Below, one piece after another: positions 18,581 through 28,176 of a DNA stretch of 64,000 nucleotides. Position 1 is the first letter of the stretch. Every line of letters begins with the position of its first letter. The stretch spans positions 124,001 through 188,000 of the forward strand of contig NZ_JBFLVD010000018.1 in NCBI RefSeq assembly GCF_040750395.1, read 5' to 3'. Below the pieces are notes generated by a model. The model was not told the DNA's origin and searched no databases. It was given only the letters and a program-made list of their open reading frames with translations. This DNA is from Scandinavium sp002470465 (lineage in GTDB: Bacteria; Pseudomonadota; Gammaproteobacteria; Enterobacterales; Enterobacteriaceae). Both the position numbers and the translations under genes were made by a program.

Positions 18581-19480
18581 TCAGTCCACGTAGCTTTTGA
18601 GGATCTCCGTCAGCCACTCCATAAACAGATGAACGCGGCGAGAAAGGTTGCGGCGGTGCGGATAAATCAGCGAGACCGGCATCGGCTCAGCGCGGTGCTG
18701 CGACAGAATCTCCACCAGCTTGCCGCTGCGCAACGCTTCTTTCACACCGATGCGCGGGACCTGAATAATTCCCAGCCCCGCCAGGCAGGCCGCGTGATAG
18801 GTTTCGGTGCTGTTCACCGTCAGTATGCCGCCTGTTTTCAGCCAGCGCGTTTGATTGTCCACGCTGATTTCAAAACCCTGCGGGCGTACGCCCAGGTTGG
18901 TGGAGTAATGGACCAGCGCGTGGCTTGCCAGATCGTCAAGCGTTTCCGGATAACCAAAACGCGCCAGATAGTCCGGACTGGCGCAGTTGACGACGGTCAG
19001 TTTGCCAATGGGGCGTGCCACTAATCCGGAATCTTTTAGTATGCCCACCCGCACCACGCAGTCGAATCCTTCCCGAATCACATCCACCAGGCGGTCGCTG
19101 CTGCTGAGCTCCAGTTCGATGCCCGGATACTGCTGTAAAAAAGCGGGCAGTTTGGGAATGACTAAATTTCGCGCAACGCCAACGGGCATGTCCACGCGCA
19201 GTCGTCCGCTGATGCTGGTGGGGTCGTGCTGGAACATACCGTCAAGTTCGTCGAGGTTGCTCAGCAAATCTTTTGCCCGCTCGTAATAGACCATGCCGTC
19301 CTGCGTGAGCTGGACGCGGCGCGTTGTGCGGTGCAGCAGGCGGATCCCGAGCAGGTTTTCCAGCGCCTGAACCTGACGCGATACGCTACCCTTTGGCAGG
19401 CCCAGCGTATCCGCAGCGCGGGAAAAACTCTCCAGCTCCGCAACGCGAATGAACAGTTGCATTGCGTGTATTTTATCCAA
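18581..19480 (-). CDS. LysR-type transcriptional regulator (YhjC-like)
   Basis: 299-residue LysR regulator: N-terminal winged helix-turn-helix (about residues 1-60, with FSRAADTLGLPKGSVSRQVQALE) and a C-terminal ligand-binding domain. Length and position next to yhjD match E. coli YhjC, but the sequence is clearly diverged, so orthology is likely rather than certain. It is divergent from the SDR gene with a 118-bp shared promoter region, the usual LysR arrangement, and probably controls that gene. Confidence 0.85.
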   Translation of the reverse strand: MDKIHAMQLFIRVAELESFSRAADTLGLPKGSVSRQVQALENLLGIRLLHRTTRRVQLTQDGMVYYERAKDLLSNLDELDGMFQHDPTSISGRLRVDMPVGVARNLVIPKLPAFLQQYPGIELELSSSDRLVDVIREGFDCVVRVGILKDSGLVARPIGKLTVVNCASPDYLARFGYPETLDDLASHALVHYSTNLGVRPQGFEISVDNQTRWLKTGGILTVNSTETYHAACLAGLGIIQVPRIGVKEALRSGKLVEILSQHRAEPMPVSLIYPHRRNLSRRVHLFMEWLTEILKSYVD

Positions 19481-19598
19481 AGCAAACGCCTTTTGTTGTT
19501 ATCAGCGAAACAATGAAACGTATTTTGCTCTCTTTATTGATTATACATCACCTAATAAGCTTCTTCTCACTGTTCACCTGTCTGAAATGAGGTTGGTT

Positions 19599-20357
19599 AT
19601 GACACAACGTATTGCTTTAATCACCGGCGGCAGCCGCGGTCTGGGGAAAAATGCGGCGCTGAAGCTGGCGGCGAAAGGAATTCATGTTCTGCTGACGTAC
19701 AACAGTAATCAGCAGGAAGCACAAAAAGTTGTCGCTGAAATCGAACAATTTGGCGTGAAAGCGGCGGCATTGCAGCTGAACGTCGCCGATAGCGCAAGTT
19801 TCGAAAAATTTGCTGAACAGGTGCAGCAGCAGCTACAGCACACCTGGCAGCGCAGCACGTTTGATTATTTAGTAAACAATGCGGGCATCGGTCTGTACGG
19901 CTCCTTCGCCGAGACCAGCGAAGCGGTGTTTGATGAGTTGATGAATATCCATTTCAAAGGTCCGTTCTTCCTCACCCAGCGCCTGCTGCCGATGATTCAG
20001 GACGGCGGCCGTATCCTGAACGTCTCTTCCGGGCTGGCTCGTTTTGCTCTGCCGGGCTTTGCGGCCTACGCCTCAATGAAAGGGGCGATGGAAGTGCTGA
20101 CGCGCTATCAGGCCAAAGAGCTGGGCGCGCGCGGTATTTCGGTCAACATTATCGCGCCAGGCGCAATTGAGACGGACTTCGGCGGCGGCCGCGTGCGGGA
20201 TAACGCCGAGATGAATCAGCATATTGCTGCGCAAACAGCGCTTGGTCGCACGGGCCTGCCGGATGATATCGGCGGAGCGATTGCGGCGCTGCTGAGCGAT
20301 GAACTGGGCTGGATGAACGCCCAGCGTATTGAAGTCTCCGGCGGGATGTTCCTGTAA
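19599..20357 (+). CDS. Short-chain dehydrogenase/reductase (SDR) family oxidoreductase
   Basis: Classical SDR with an NAD(P)-binding Rossmann motif TGGSRGLG (residues 9-16), NNAGIG at about 93-98, a Ser at 143-144 and the YxxxK pair Tyr157/Lys161. 252 residues. Start placed at ATG 19599 with TGAGG 8 nt upstream; an in-frame ATG four codons earlier is possible. Substrate cannot be read from sequence. Transcribed away from the LysR gene, which is its likely regulator. Confidence 0.85.
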   Translation: MTQRIALITGGSRGLGKNAALKLAAKGIHVLLTYNSNQQEAQKVVAEIEQFGVKAAALQLNVADSASFEKFAEQVQQQLQHTWQRSTFDYLVNNAGIGLYGSFAETSEAVFDELMNIHFKGPFFLTQRLLPMIQDGGRILNVSSGLARFALPGFAAYASMKGAMEVLTRYQAKELGARGISVNIIAPGAIETDFGGGRVRDNAEMNQHIAAQTALGRTGLPDDIGGAIAALLSDELGWMNAQRIEVSGGMFL

Positions 20358-20370
20358 CGCATGTTGTTTG

Positions 20371-20502
20371 TGCCGGGTGGCGCTGACGCTTACCCGGCCT
20401 ACGTTGCTGGCGTTTTTGTACCGGGGGGTGCCGACGCTTACCCGGCCTACGCGGTGGGTGTTGTTGTTGCCGAACGGTGCTAAGGTTTAACCGGCCTGCC
20501 TG
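20371..20502. repeat. Cluster of three REP-like units
   Basis: Two clear units with GCCGGGTGGCGCTGACGCTT / TACCCGGCCTAC (20371-20403 and about 20420-20450) are followed by a degenerate third (about 20470-20502). They lie between convergent SDR and acetyltransferase genes. Confidence 0.75.
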
Positions 20503-20515
20503 GTTTGGTTTTTGT

Positions 20516-21048
20516 TTAACGTTCATATTCGCGCCGTAATAACCCCATCAGCCAGTCATTGTGCCATTCCCCGCTGAGCCAGTAGCTCTCACGCAGCTCG
20601 CCTTCCAGCACAAAACCCATTTTCTCCAGCACCCGGCGCGATGCCCAATTTCCGGCTGTGACGGTCGCCGTCAGCCGTCTGAAGTCACCTTCACTAAAGG
20701 CATAATCACACACCGTCCGCAGCGACTCGGTGGCGTAACCTTTACCCTGCGCGCCAGGCGCAAAGAGAAAACCAATCTCCGCCATGGTTCTCTCGCGCTG
20801 AATAAAACCCGTTAATCCCAGCGGCTCGTGGGTGCCGGCGTCACGCACTATCAGGCAAAGCCAGTGCTCTGCTCCTGGCGACCAGGGCGTAAGGCGCACG
20901 TCAAAGGCCTCGCGAATCTCCGCTTCGCTTAGTGCGTCCATGACCTTGCGCATCACCACTCTGTCATCTGATAAAGCGACAGAAAGAAAGGCCAGTCCGC
21001 TTCTTTCAACATTTCACAGCGTAGCCGTGGCGTGGTGAGGATTATCAT
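20516..21048 (-). pseudogene. Frameshifted GNAT-family N-acetyltransferase (RimJ/RimL-like)
   Basis: Read from ATG 21048 (GGAG 8 nt upstream) the protein starts like a RimJ-type GNAT (MIILTTPRLRCEMLKEADW) but stops after about 31 codons. The remainder is in another frame and holds the acetyl-CoA motif GAQGKGYATES and NWASRRVLEKMGF. Inserting one G between 20968 and 20967 joins the two halves (...LSLYQ-DDRVVMRKVMD...) into about 177 residues, the normal family length. Read alone, the downstream part gives only 147 residues from a GTG and lacks strand 1. Either a genuine 1-bp deletion or a sequencing error. Confidence 0.85.
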
Positions 21049-21190
21049 CGTGTTTACTCCGGGGCTTTTTATCGGTTTATAGGCGGATTAGCCCTGCCTG
21101 TTGTGCGGTAAGCTACTTTGTAACCGTCTAAAAATAAAAATAAAACCCTGTATCTGGCAGGGATACCTTAAGCCTTGAGAAGGAAAACAG

Positions 21191-22777
21191 ATGCACACGG
21201 CATCGCACTACTCTGGTGATCAGTTTGAACACTGCCTGGGCGTGATTCGTCAGGCGGCCACTGAGATTCTGTCGCTGCTTAACGTCCATGGCGCGGAGGC
21301 AAAGGATCCTCGCTGGTTTCTGGAGCAGCTTGAACAGGCGCGCCTGAACCTCGGCGGCTGGGCAAACGTGGCCCGACGGCTCAAACTCAACGACGCCCAA
21401 ATCAGCGATTTCACCCTGCAGCTGCGCCATTTGCAGCAAATCGTGCCGGTTTATGAGCGCGGACAGGCGGTGACGGACAACCAGCTGATTGCTGCGCTAC
21501 GGTTCGTGGCGGCGCTGGAGTTTGTGCGCCAGCAGCAGCCTCTTCTGACGTTTCCCTCGCTGCCGGGCGAAGACGGTAGCGACCGTCAGGAGCAGGCCCA
21601 GCGGCAGATGCGGGCGATGACCCTGACGCTGAAGGCGCTTATCGGCCAGGCCTTTCCCGATGCGATGAGGCTGAATGACTCGCTGAAGCTGCAATTTGGC
21701 GCGGACAGCGTGCGACGCTGGCTGGCAAACGGTGATACCGGGGATATCCTCTCCGGGATGTTGTTCAGCGAGCTTGCCCTGCTCATCGTGGATAAAAAGG
21801 CGTTTGCCCGCCACTATTCGCCTTTGTTTAATTCTGCCGCTGCGCTGACGTTGTTTGCTGAGCAGCGCGTTACGCTGCATGCGTTTCTGGAGGATTGCCG
21901 GGTGATGCGCAACGCCATTCTCGCCCGGCGCTCGCTGACCACCACGGAAATGGCGCTGATCGACAATTACCTGCATCAGATTACCGGCCCGGTTCTGCAT
22001 GCGTTTGAACAGGGCAGAACGCGGGTCAATCCGATGGCCTTTACTGCGGTCGACAGCAATGAGCTCAATCATTTCTGGGAGAATGCACGCAGCCGTGACC
22101 GTGCCCTGGGCGGCGACAACCAGCCGGTGCGTGAAAGCATCGAGCCGCCGAAAAAAATTCAGGTGCGAAACCCGCAAGAGCGGCACCAGATGATTTCCAC
22201 CGTACTGTGGGGGGCGGTCGGCGTGGCGATGCTGGGAATGGCGTTTGCCGCGCTGTGGCTGTTTAACAGCACCGCCCCTGTAGAACAGGCAGCGCAGGCC
22301 AGCGAATCTTTGGTGGATGCCCCGGAACGGGAAACGCCGTCGCCGCGTGAAAAGCTGGCGAATATGGGCATTACCTGGGATGTGAACAGCCTGCGTTCGG
22401 CCATCGATCGCAATGATACGCGAGTCACAACGCTGTTTTTACAGGGCGGAATGACGTGGCAGCTGGCATGGACGGAACAGGCGCAGTCTTTCCGCTACGA
22501 TGAAGTGCTGGAGCTGCTGCTGCGCTATCGCCTGCAGATGGATGAACCGAAGCCCTGCCGCCGGTTTATCAACACGCTCGGTCACGCTATGGCGAGCGGC
22601 GAACCGCTCACTTCTGTGCGCAAATCGTATTTGCAGGCCTTCTGCGCGACGCCCGCAGTGGTGGAGCGCCAGCGCTATAACGTGTCTCAGGCAAAGCTGC
22701 GCGCCGATGCGACGCCGGATGCGCAGCATAAAAAATGGCTGAGCATACAGTCAGCCATTTACGATGCGATTGATTAA
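21191..22777 (+). CDS. STY4199-like HEPN-domain membrane protein
   Basis: Uncharacterised 528-residue protein that I place, from memory of the family name, with the Salmonella STY4199-type HEPN proteins. Residues 1-330 are almost entirely helical and hydrophilic. They contain a HEPN-like helix end (CRVMRNAILARR, Arg240-Asn241) without the His expected in the RX4-6H nuclease motif. One transmembrane helix follows (about 336-358, STVLWGAVGVAMLGMAFAAL), then a C-terminal region of about 150 residues. Start ATG has AAGGA upstream. Convergent with treF, 5 bp apart. No function can be stated. Confidence 0.6.
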   Translation: MHTASHYSGDQFEHCLGVIRQAATEILSLLNVHGAEAKDPRWFLEQLEQARLNLGGWANVARRLKLNDAQISDFTLQLRHLQQIVPVYERGQAVTDNQLIAALRFVAALEFVRQQQPLLTFPSLPGEDGSDRQEQAQRQMRAMTLTLKALIGQAFPDAMRLNDSLKLQFGADSVRRWLANGDTGDILSGMLFSELALLIVDKKAFARHYSPLFNSAAALTLFAEQRVTLHAFLEDCRVMRNAILARRSLTTTEMALIDNYLHQITGPVLHAFEQGRTRVNPMAFTAVDSNELNHFWENARSRDRALGGDNQPVRESIEPPKKIQVRNPQERHQMISTVLWGAVGVAMLGMAFAALWLFNSTAPVEQAAQASESLVDAPERETPSPREKLANMGITWDVNSLRSAIDRNDTRVTTLFLQGGMTWQLAWTEQAQSFRYDEVLELLLRYRLQMDEPKPCRRFINTLGHAMASGEPLTSVRKSYLQAFCATPAVVERQRYNVSQAKLRADATPDAQHKKWLSIQSAIYDAID

Positions 22778-22782
22778 TTCAC

Positions 22783-24435
22783 TCACGGTTCGCCATAGAG
22801 GCCCATCAGGCGGCGCACCACGCCGTTGGTCCAGCCGAAGCCGTCCTGCAGCGGGTATTCCCCACCGCCCCCTTCGCGGGGCGTGCTGCTGGCGATGTGA
22901 TATTTCTCAATCAGCTTATGATGGCGCTGATAAAAATGGTTCACGGTGGTCAGCCAGCTGCGGGCAATCTCATTGCCTAAAGCGTCGTTGCCGTAGAGCT
23001 TAAAGCCCTGAATGGCCATCCACTGCAGCGGCGCCCAGCCGTTGGGGAAATCCCACTGTTCGCCGCTCTCGTACTCGGTGGCGAGGATCCCGCCCTGCGT
23101 CAGCAGGCGCGTGCGCACTGCTGTATCCAGCTTATCGGCCTGCTCATGCGTCGCCATGCCGACATACAGCGGCACCACGCTGGCAGCAGAGAACAGCCCT
23201 AATTGTTCGCGCCGCCAGTCGTAATCACGATAGCAGCCTTGCTCGTCATCCCACAGATAGCGGGTCACCGCCGCCCGGCGCTCGCTGGCTTTATGGCGGA
23301 ATTCCGCCTCGGTTTCACGGTCGCCTTTCGCACCGGAAATGTTGGCAATCGTATTTTCAAGCTTGAACAAAAACGCGTTCAGATCGATGGGAATGAACTG
23401 CGTGGTGCGGATACTGGCAAGCCTTGTGCTGTCGCGTAGCCAGCGGGAGGAGTAGTCCCAGCCGGATTCCGCACCTGCACGGAGATCGCGATAGACCTCG
23501 TTCGGTGGGCGACCAGAATGGCGGGCGGTTTCAACGTCCTCAGCCCAGGACTCGTCGCGCGGCGTGTCGCGGTCGTCCCAGTAGCGGTTAAGCAGCGAGC
23601 CGTCCGGCATGCGCACCACGTGGCGCCAGGCCTGGTTCGGTAGCAGGTTACCTGCTCCGTCCATCCAGAACTCATACTCCATCTTCAGGTGGTCCAGATA
23701 CCGCTTCGCCCCGCGCACGCCGTCCTCTTCAAACAGCTCCACCATCAGGGCAAACACCGGTGGCTGCGAGCGGCTGAGATAGTAAGTACGGTTTCCGTTA
23801 GGAATATGACCGTAGCGCTCGATCATCCAGGCGAAGTTATCTGCCATGCACTTAAGCAGATCTTCGCGGCCGCTTTCCGCCAGTCCGAGCATGGTGAAGT
23901 AGGAATCCCAGTAATAGGTTTCGCTGAAGCGTCCGCCCGGGACGATATAGGCCTGGGGCAGCGCCAGCAGGGAAGACCACGGAATATGATCCTGCGGCTC
24001 TCGGGTCAGCACTGACCAGAGCGTGTCGATGTGCTCTTTCAGCGTGCTGTTGGGATTGGAGACGTACAGATCGCCGTCCGTCGCCGGCAGCCAGAAATGC
24101 TCCTCAACAAACGCCCGCAGATCAAAACCGGGCTGGCGTTTCCGTTGGCGAAAGCGGATCAGAACGTCCAGCGGATCCATTTTCGGCGCGCAGTCGGGGA
24201 AGGTTTTGCTGTCAGTGAAGATCCGCGCTTTCTGCACGCGTTCAAACAGCTCAAGGTAACGGTCGGCGGGCGTCAGCGCATCGGAGGCGGGCATCCCCTC
24301 TATCATCTCCGGTTCGGGCTCGACCTCGGATATGTCATCCAGTTTTAACTCGCACGGATCCGTGAGATAGCTGAGCTCAGGCTCGATGGCCTGCACTTCG
24401 TCGGTGTCCGGGTTACGTAATTTCTGGTTGAGCAT
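22783..24435 (-). CDS. treF: Cytoplasmic trehalase TreF (GH37)
   Basis: Hydrolyses trehalose to two glucose in the cytosol, mainly after osmotic stress. 550 residues (E. coli 549). Both GH37 signatures are present: PGGRFSETYYWDSYF and QWDFPNGWAP, plus the Gly-rich EGGGGEYPLQDGFGWTNG near the C-terminus. No signal peptide, which separates it from periplasmic TreA. The ATG is preceded by GGAGG at a long 12-nt spacing. In E. coli this gene is induced by RpoS; no clear RpoS element is assigned here. Confidence 0.97.
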   Translation of the reverse strand: MLNQKLRNPDTDEVQAIEPELSYLTDPCELKLDDISEVEPEPEMIEGMPASDALTPADRYLELFERVQKARIFTDSKTFPDCAPKMDPLDVLIRFRQRKRQPGFDLRAFVEEHFWLPATDGDLYVSNPNSTLKEHIDTLWSVLTREPQDHIPWSSLLALPQAYIVPGGRFSETYYWDSYFTMLGLAESGREDLLKCMADNFAWMIERYGHIPNGNRTYYLSRSQPPVFALMVELFEEDGVRGAKRYLDHLKMEYEFWMDGAGNLLPNQAWRHVVRMPDGSLLNRYWDDRDTPRDESWAEDVETARHSGRPPNEVYRDLRAGAESGWDYSSRWLRDSTRLASIRTTQFIPIDLNAFLFKLENTIANISGAKGDRETEAEFRHKASERRAAVTRYLWDDEQGCYRDYDWRREQLGLFSAASVVPLYVGMATHEQADKLDTAVRTRLLTQGGILATEYESGEQWDFPNGWAPLQWMAIQGFKLYGNDALGNEIARSWLTTVNHFYQRHHKLIEKYHIASSTPREGGGGEYPLQDGFGWTNGVVRRLMGLYGEP

Positions 24436-24740
24436 AGCGATAAAAACCTCCGGATAACGTCAAAACTAAGGTGCCATAATATTGGTGCTTAATTAAGCGT
24501 AGTCATTCGCTTCGGTCTCAGGAGGGAAAAGCGTGCTCTTAGTCACGTTTATGTGCTTTTTTTCTCAGCACTTGTTTCCGATAACGCGCCGTTTTTTAAG
24601 AAAAAATCGGTGAAACGGTTGCGAAAAGCCGCCCTCTCACTTTCAGAGCTTTCACTTTGCAACAAAGCGTGAATATCGATAAGGTCTGCCCTCCACAGAC
24701 CAGCGCACATGATGCCTTTGACTCAACGGGAAGGTTCGCA

Positions 24741-25487
24741 TTGAAAGGGTTATTACTCCCTGGGCTGATGACGTGCGTTTTGCTCTCCGGCTGCTCCGGC
24801 ACGCTGTCGCAAATGAACATGCCTTCCAGCGAAGTGAAGCAGCTTGCGCAAAATGGCCGGGCGCTGTCCGTTGACGAACTTGTTGGCGAATATATGCGCA
24901 GCAAACAGGTGTCCGGGATGGTGGTGACGGTGATTGAGCACAACGGCCCGGCTACCTTCTGAAATATCAGACCGGGCAATCCATAGACGCGTTAGCCGCG
25001 CAAAAGATCTTCCAGCCGCTCGGCATGAGGAATGCCAGTTTTCGCCCCGAAACCCTGCGCGCCTTCCCGCTGCGGGCATTGGGGCACGCCGGAGATCAGC
25101 CGAAGTTCATTCCTCGCGGTGCGTTAACCCCGGACTGGCAGTTCAGCAATAATATGGTTGGTGCGGCGAGTCTTTATAGCGATGCGCGCGATCTGATTGA
25201 ATATACCCGGGCTCATTTCTCGCCGACGAAAGATGCGACACTCAATAAAGCCTTCCGCGACGTCACCGTCGATTATTTCCCACGCGAAAAAGAAGCCGCC
25301 AATATTGCCTGGATAACCGACACCCACGGGCAACAAAAAAATCACTTATCAGGTCGGTTATATCGGCGGTTATTCCAGCTATATCGGTTTTGATAAGGCC
25401 AACCAGAACGCGGTGGTGGTTTTACAGAACGGCTTTAACTGGAGTAATTACGTTGGGCACGCGATGCTCAAACATCTTGTGCCCTGA
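24741..25487 (+). pseudogene. Decayed beta-lactamase-fold serine hydrolase lipoprotein
   Basis: Remnant of a class C beta-lactamase/penicillin-binding-protein-fold gene. It begins at TTG 24741 (GGAAGG 6 nt upstream) with a lipoprotein signal (CVLLSGC). The frame runs to EHNGPATF then stops at 24961. From 24953 in another frame it resumes (YLLKYQTGQSIDALAAQKIF, then PLGMRNASF), so an internal piece is lost that must have held the SxxK nucleophile. A second lesion lies in a run of seven A near 25334: removing one A restores KITYQVGYIGGYSSYIGFDK to the stop at 25487. Two independent lesions make it non-functional. Confidence 0.85.
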
Positions 25488-25494
25488 TAATCGC

Positions 25495-27783
25495 CTAATT
25501 TTTTCTCGTTATTAGTACCGGTACGCTTTTATAAGCTGGCGTCATGCTTTGCTCATCCACCGCATCCAGCGAGAGCAAAATATTGGCTTCAGGAAGATAA
25601 GCCGCTATGGAGCCCACCGCCATGGAGACAATATGCACGGTCTGGTCAGGCAGCGTTCGCTCTTCGCTGATTTCACCTTTTTCGTTTAAGGCCGCCACAT
25701 TGACGACATCCCCTTGTTTGAGCCCGCGTACACGAGCCTCATTGACGCTGAGGAAAACCACATCCCGTCGACCGGTGACGCCACGGTAACGGTCGTTCAT
25801 TCCGTAGATGGTTGTGTTGTACTGGTCGTGACTGCGGATGGTGGCCAGTACCAGGTGCTCCGGAGGTAATCCCTGGTCATCAATGGCTTCCGTGGTACAC
25901 GGAATAAACATGGCTTTACCTGTCGCGGTGCGATATTCACCGCGTGAAGCCGGGTTATCCAGACGGAAGCCGCCGGGCGCTTCAATGCGCTGATTGTAGT
26001 CATAAAACTCGGGGATCACTGCCTCAATAGCGTTGCGAATCAGACGATAATCGCCTGACAGCGCTTTCCAGTTAATCGGGCTCTGCGGCAGCGTGGCTTT
26101 GGCAAGGCCCGCGACAATCGCCGGTTCGGACATTAGCCATGGAGAGGCTGGCTTCAGGGAGCCGGTAGAGGCGTGGACCATGCTCATGGAATCTTCCACT
26201 GTAACCGACTGAATGCCCGCCTGCTGTATGTCGCGTTCCGTGCGCCCCAGCGCCGGCAGCAGATAGCTGTTTTTGGCGGCCAGCAGATGTGAGCGGTTGA
26301 GCTTGGTCGCCACATGGACCTGAAGCTCGAGCTTACGGATTGCCGGGAAGGTACGCAGCGGATCGGGCATCGCGACCGCAAGGTTGCCGCCCATGCAGAT
26401 CAGCGCGCGCGAGTCTCCACGTTCAAAGGCCCGGATGCTGTCCACTGACGAATGGCCGTGCTTGCGCGGTACTTTAATCCCGAAATGCTTTTCCAGGCTG
26501 AGGTTAAAATCTTCACTCGGCTCTTCATTGATGCCGACGCTTCGGTCGCCCTGCACGTTGGAGTGGCCGCGCAGCGGACAAATACCTGCGCCTTCCCGGC
26601 CCATATTGCCGCGTAACAGCAGCAGATTAATCAGCTGCTGAACATTTTGCGTGCCGTTGCGATGCTGGGTGATCCCAAGGCCATAGCAGACAATCACCTT
26701 TTGGTGAGCGGTGTAGATCTCCGCAAAATGGACGATCTCTTCCCGGGTTACGCCCGCGCCTGACTCGATTTGTGACCACTCCAGCGCATCGATGCTCTCA
26801 CGGAGTGCTTCATAGCCGAGGGTCTGGGCGGCGATAAATCCATGATCGATAATCTCCGGCGTTCCATTTTTCTGGCTCTCATCGTCATGCTCTATCATTG
26901 CTTTCATTACGCCGCGGAAGAACCAGGCATCGCCACCGATACGGATCTGGAAATGGTCATTGGAAATCTCCGTTGACCCGCCAAGCAGCATATCGGTAGG
27001 GGACTGCGGGAAGCTGAAACGCTCGAGGCCGCGTTCACGCAGGGGATTCACCGAGATAATTTTCCCGCCTCGCCGTGCCACTTCACGCAGCGTTGCCAGC
27101 ATACGAGGGTGATTGGTGCCGGGGTTGTGGCCCACGCAAATCACCAGATCGGCGGCTTCAAAGTCGCTTAGCTCAACCGTGCCTTTGCCGATGCCGATTG
27201 ACTCGCCTAATCCCTTGCCGGTAGGGCTATGGCACATGTTGGAACAGTCGGGAAAATTGTTGGTGCCGTATTCGCGGGCAAAGAGCTGGTAGAGGAACGC
27301 GGCTTCGTTGGAGGTGCGCCCGGAGGTATAAAATTCAACCTGTTCCGGCTGAAGCTGGCGCAGCGTCTTGCCAATTTCGTTAAAAGCCGTTTCCCAGTCG
27401 ATGGGCTGCCAGGTGTCGGTGGTAATGTCGTACTTCATCGGATGCGTCAGGCGTCCGTGTTGCTCAAGCTCATAATCGCTTTGTTTCCAGAGCGCCTGCA
27501 CCGGATGAGCTGCAAAAAATTCAGGTGTTACTTTTTTGCTGGTGGTTTCCCACGAGACGGCTTTCACGCCATTTTCGCACAGCTCCATAGGCGAGCGATG
27601 GTCCGGATCGGGCCAGGCGCATCCGGGGCAGTCAAACCCCTTCACCTGGTTCATTTTAAAGAGGGCAATGGTGTCTCTGACGGGGGCTTTCTGGCTTATT
27701 ACCTGAGTGGCACAGGCGATAACCGCACCCCAACCGCCGGCAGCGCCGTCATAATGACTAAGACGTTGTTTATTTTCTTTCAT
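25495..27783 (-). CDS. FdhF/YdeP-family molybdopterin oxidoreductase
   Basis: Large molybdopterin (bis-MGD) enzyme, 762 residues, close in size and motif to E. coli YdeP (759). N-terminal Cys52, Cys55 and Cys69 (FDCPGCAWPDP, LCENG) are the candidate FeS ligands. Cys184 in CSNMCHSP occupies the place of the selenocysteine of FdhF and probably ligates molybdenum. The MGD-binding blocks GHNPGTNHPRML and the C-terminal SHDQYNTTIYGMNDRYRG are intact. Reaction unknown; formate oxidation is not shown. E. coli ydeP contributes to acid resistance. Start ATG has AGGTGG upstream. Divergent from the MarR gene over 439 bp. Confidence 0.88.
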   Translation of the reverse strand: MKENKQRLSHYDGAAGGWGAVIACATQVISQKAPVRDTIALFKMNQVKGFDCPGCAWPDPDHRSPMELCENGVKAVSWETTSKKVTPEFFAAHPVQALWKQSDYELEQHGRLTHPMKYDITTDTWQPIDWETAFNEIGKTLRQLQPEQVEFYTSGRTSNEAAFLYQLFAREYGTNNFPDCSNMCHSPTGKGLGESIGIGKGTVELSDFEAADLVICVGHNPGTNHPRMLATLREVARRGGKIISVNPLRERGLERFSFPQSPTDMLLGGSTEISNDHFQIRIGGDAWFFRGVMKAMIEHDDESQKNGTPEIIDHGFIAAQTLGYEALRESIDALEWSQIESGAGVTREEIVHFAEIYTAHQKVIVCYGLGITQHRNGTQNVQQLINLLLLRGNMGREGAGICPLRGHSNVQGDRSVGINEEPSEDFNLSLEKHFGIKVPRKHGHSSVDSIRAFERGDSRALICMGGNLAVAMPDPLRTFPAIRKLELQVHVATKLNRSHLLAAKNSYLLPALGRTERDIQQAGIQSVTVEDSMSMVHASTGSLKPASPWLMSEPAIVAGLAKATLPQSPINWKALSGDYRLIRNAIEAVIPEFYDYNQRIEAPGGFRLDNPASRGEYRTATGKAMFIPCTTEAIDDQGLPPEHLVLATIRSHDQYNTTIYGMNDRYRGVTGRRDVVFLSVNEARVRGLKQGDVVNVAALNEKGEISEERTLPDQTVHIVSMAVGSIAAYLPEANILLSLDAVDEQSMTPAYKSVPVLITRKN

Positions 27784-27931
27784 TTATTTTACCACCTAAG
27801 AGTAATAAGCCCTTGCCGCGCCGGGATTAGGGCAAAGGAAATAACCGTCCACCGATATTTGGGCGCAGAAAGCCTTGCCGAAGAGGGGATATCTTCAGCC
27901 ATGTGAGTCACGATGATTTATAATTCTGGCG

Positions 27932-27951
27932 TCCGGATGATTACATCCGGA
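27932..27951. promoter_or_regulatory. Inverted repeat in the 439-bp gap between the YdeP-like and MarR genes
   Basis: TCCGGATG (27932-27939) pairs perfectly with CATCCGGA (27944-27951) over a 4-nt loop. The rest of 27784-28176 is AT-rich and holds no gene that I can support. The repeat could be an operator or a leader hairpin for the leftward YdeP-like gene. Confidence 0.4.
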
Positions 27952-28176
27952 TACAATTCACTGCATGTGTCAGAAATAACAAACTAACTAATAAGGATTC
28001 TGACAAAATAGGGTCGGTTTTATTTATCACAAATAAATCCTTAATGCAGAAATGGCAGCATTTCTGTTATACCCAACCGGAGGTAGACTCTTTGGCTTAC
28101 AGGCTTACAATTCGGGGTTGGGGAAGTTTATTTTCAGGCCATGACAAGCATGCAGGTCTGTGCCAGAGGACAGTAA

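Noticed and set aside
20371..20502. CRISPR-like tandem repeat
   Set aside because: Units are palindromic REP elements with decayed copies and no unique spacers of constant length.
25495..27783. Selenocysteine in the FdhF-like enzyme
   Set aside because: The position equivalent to Sec140 of FdhF is a Cys (NMCHSP) and there is no in-frame TGA or SECIS-like hairpin to consider.
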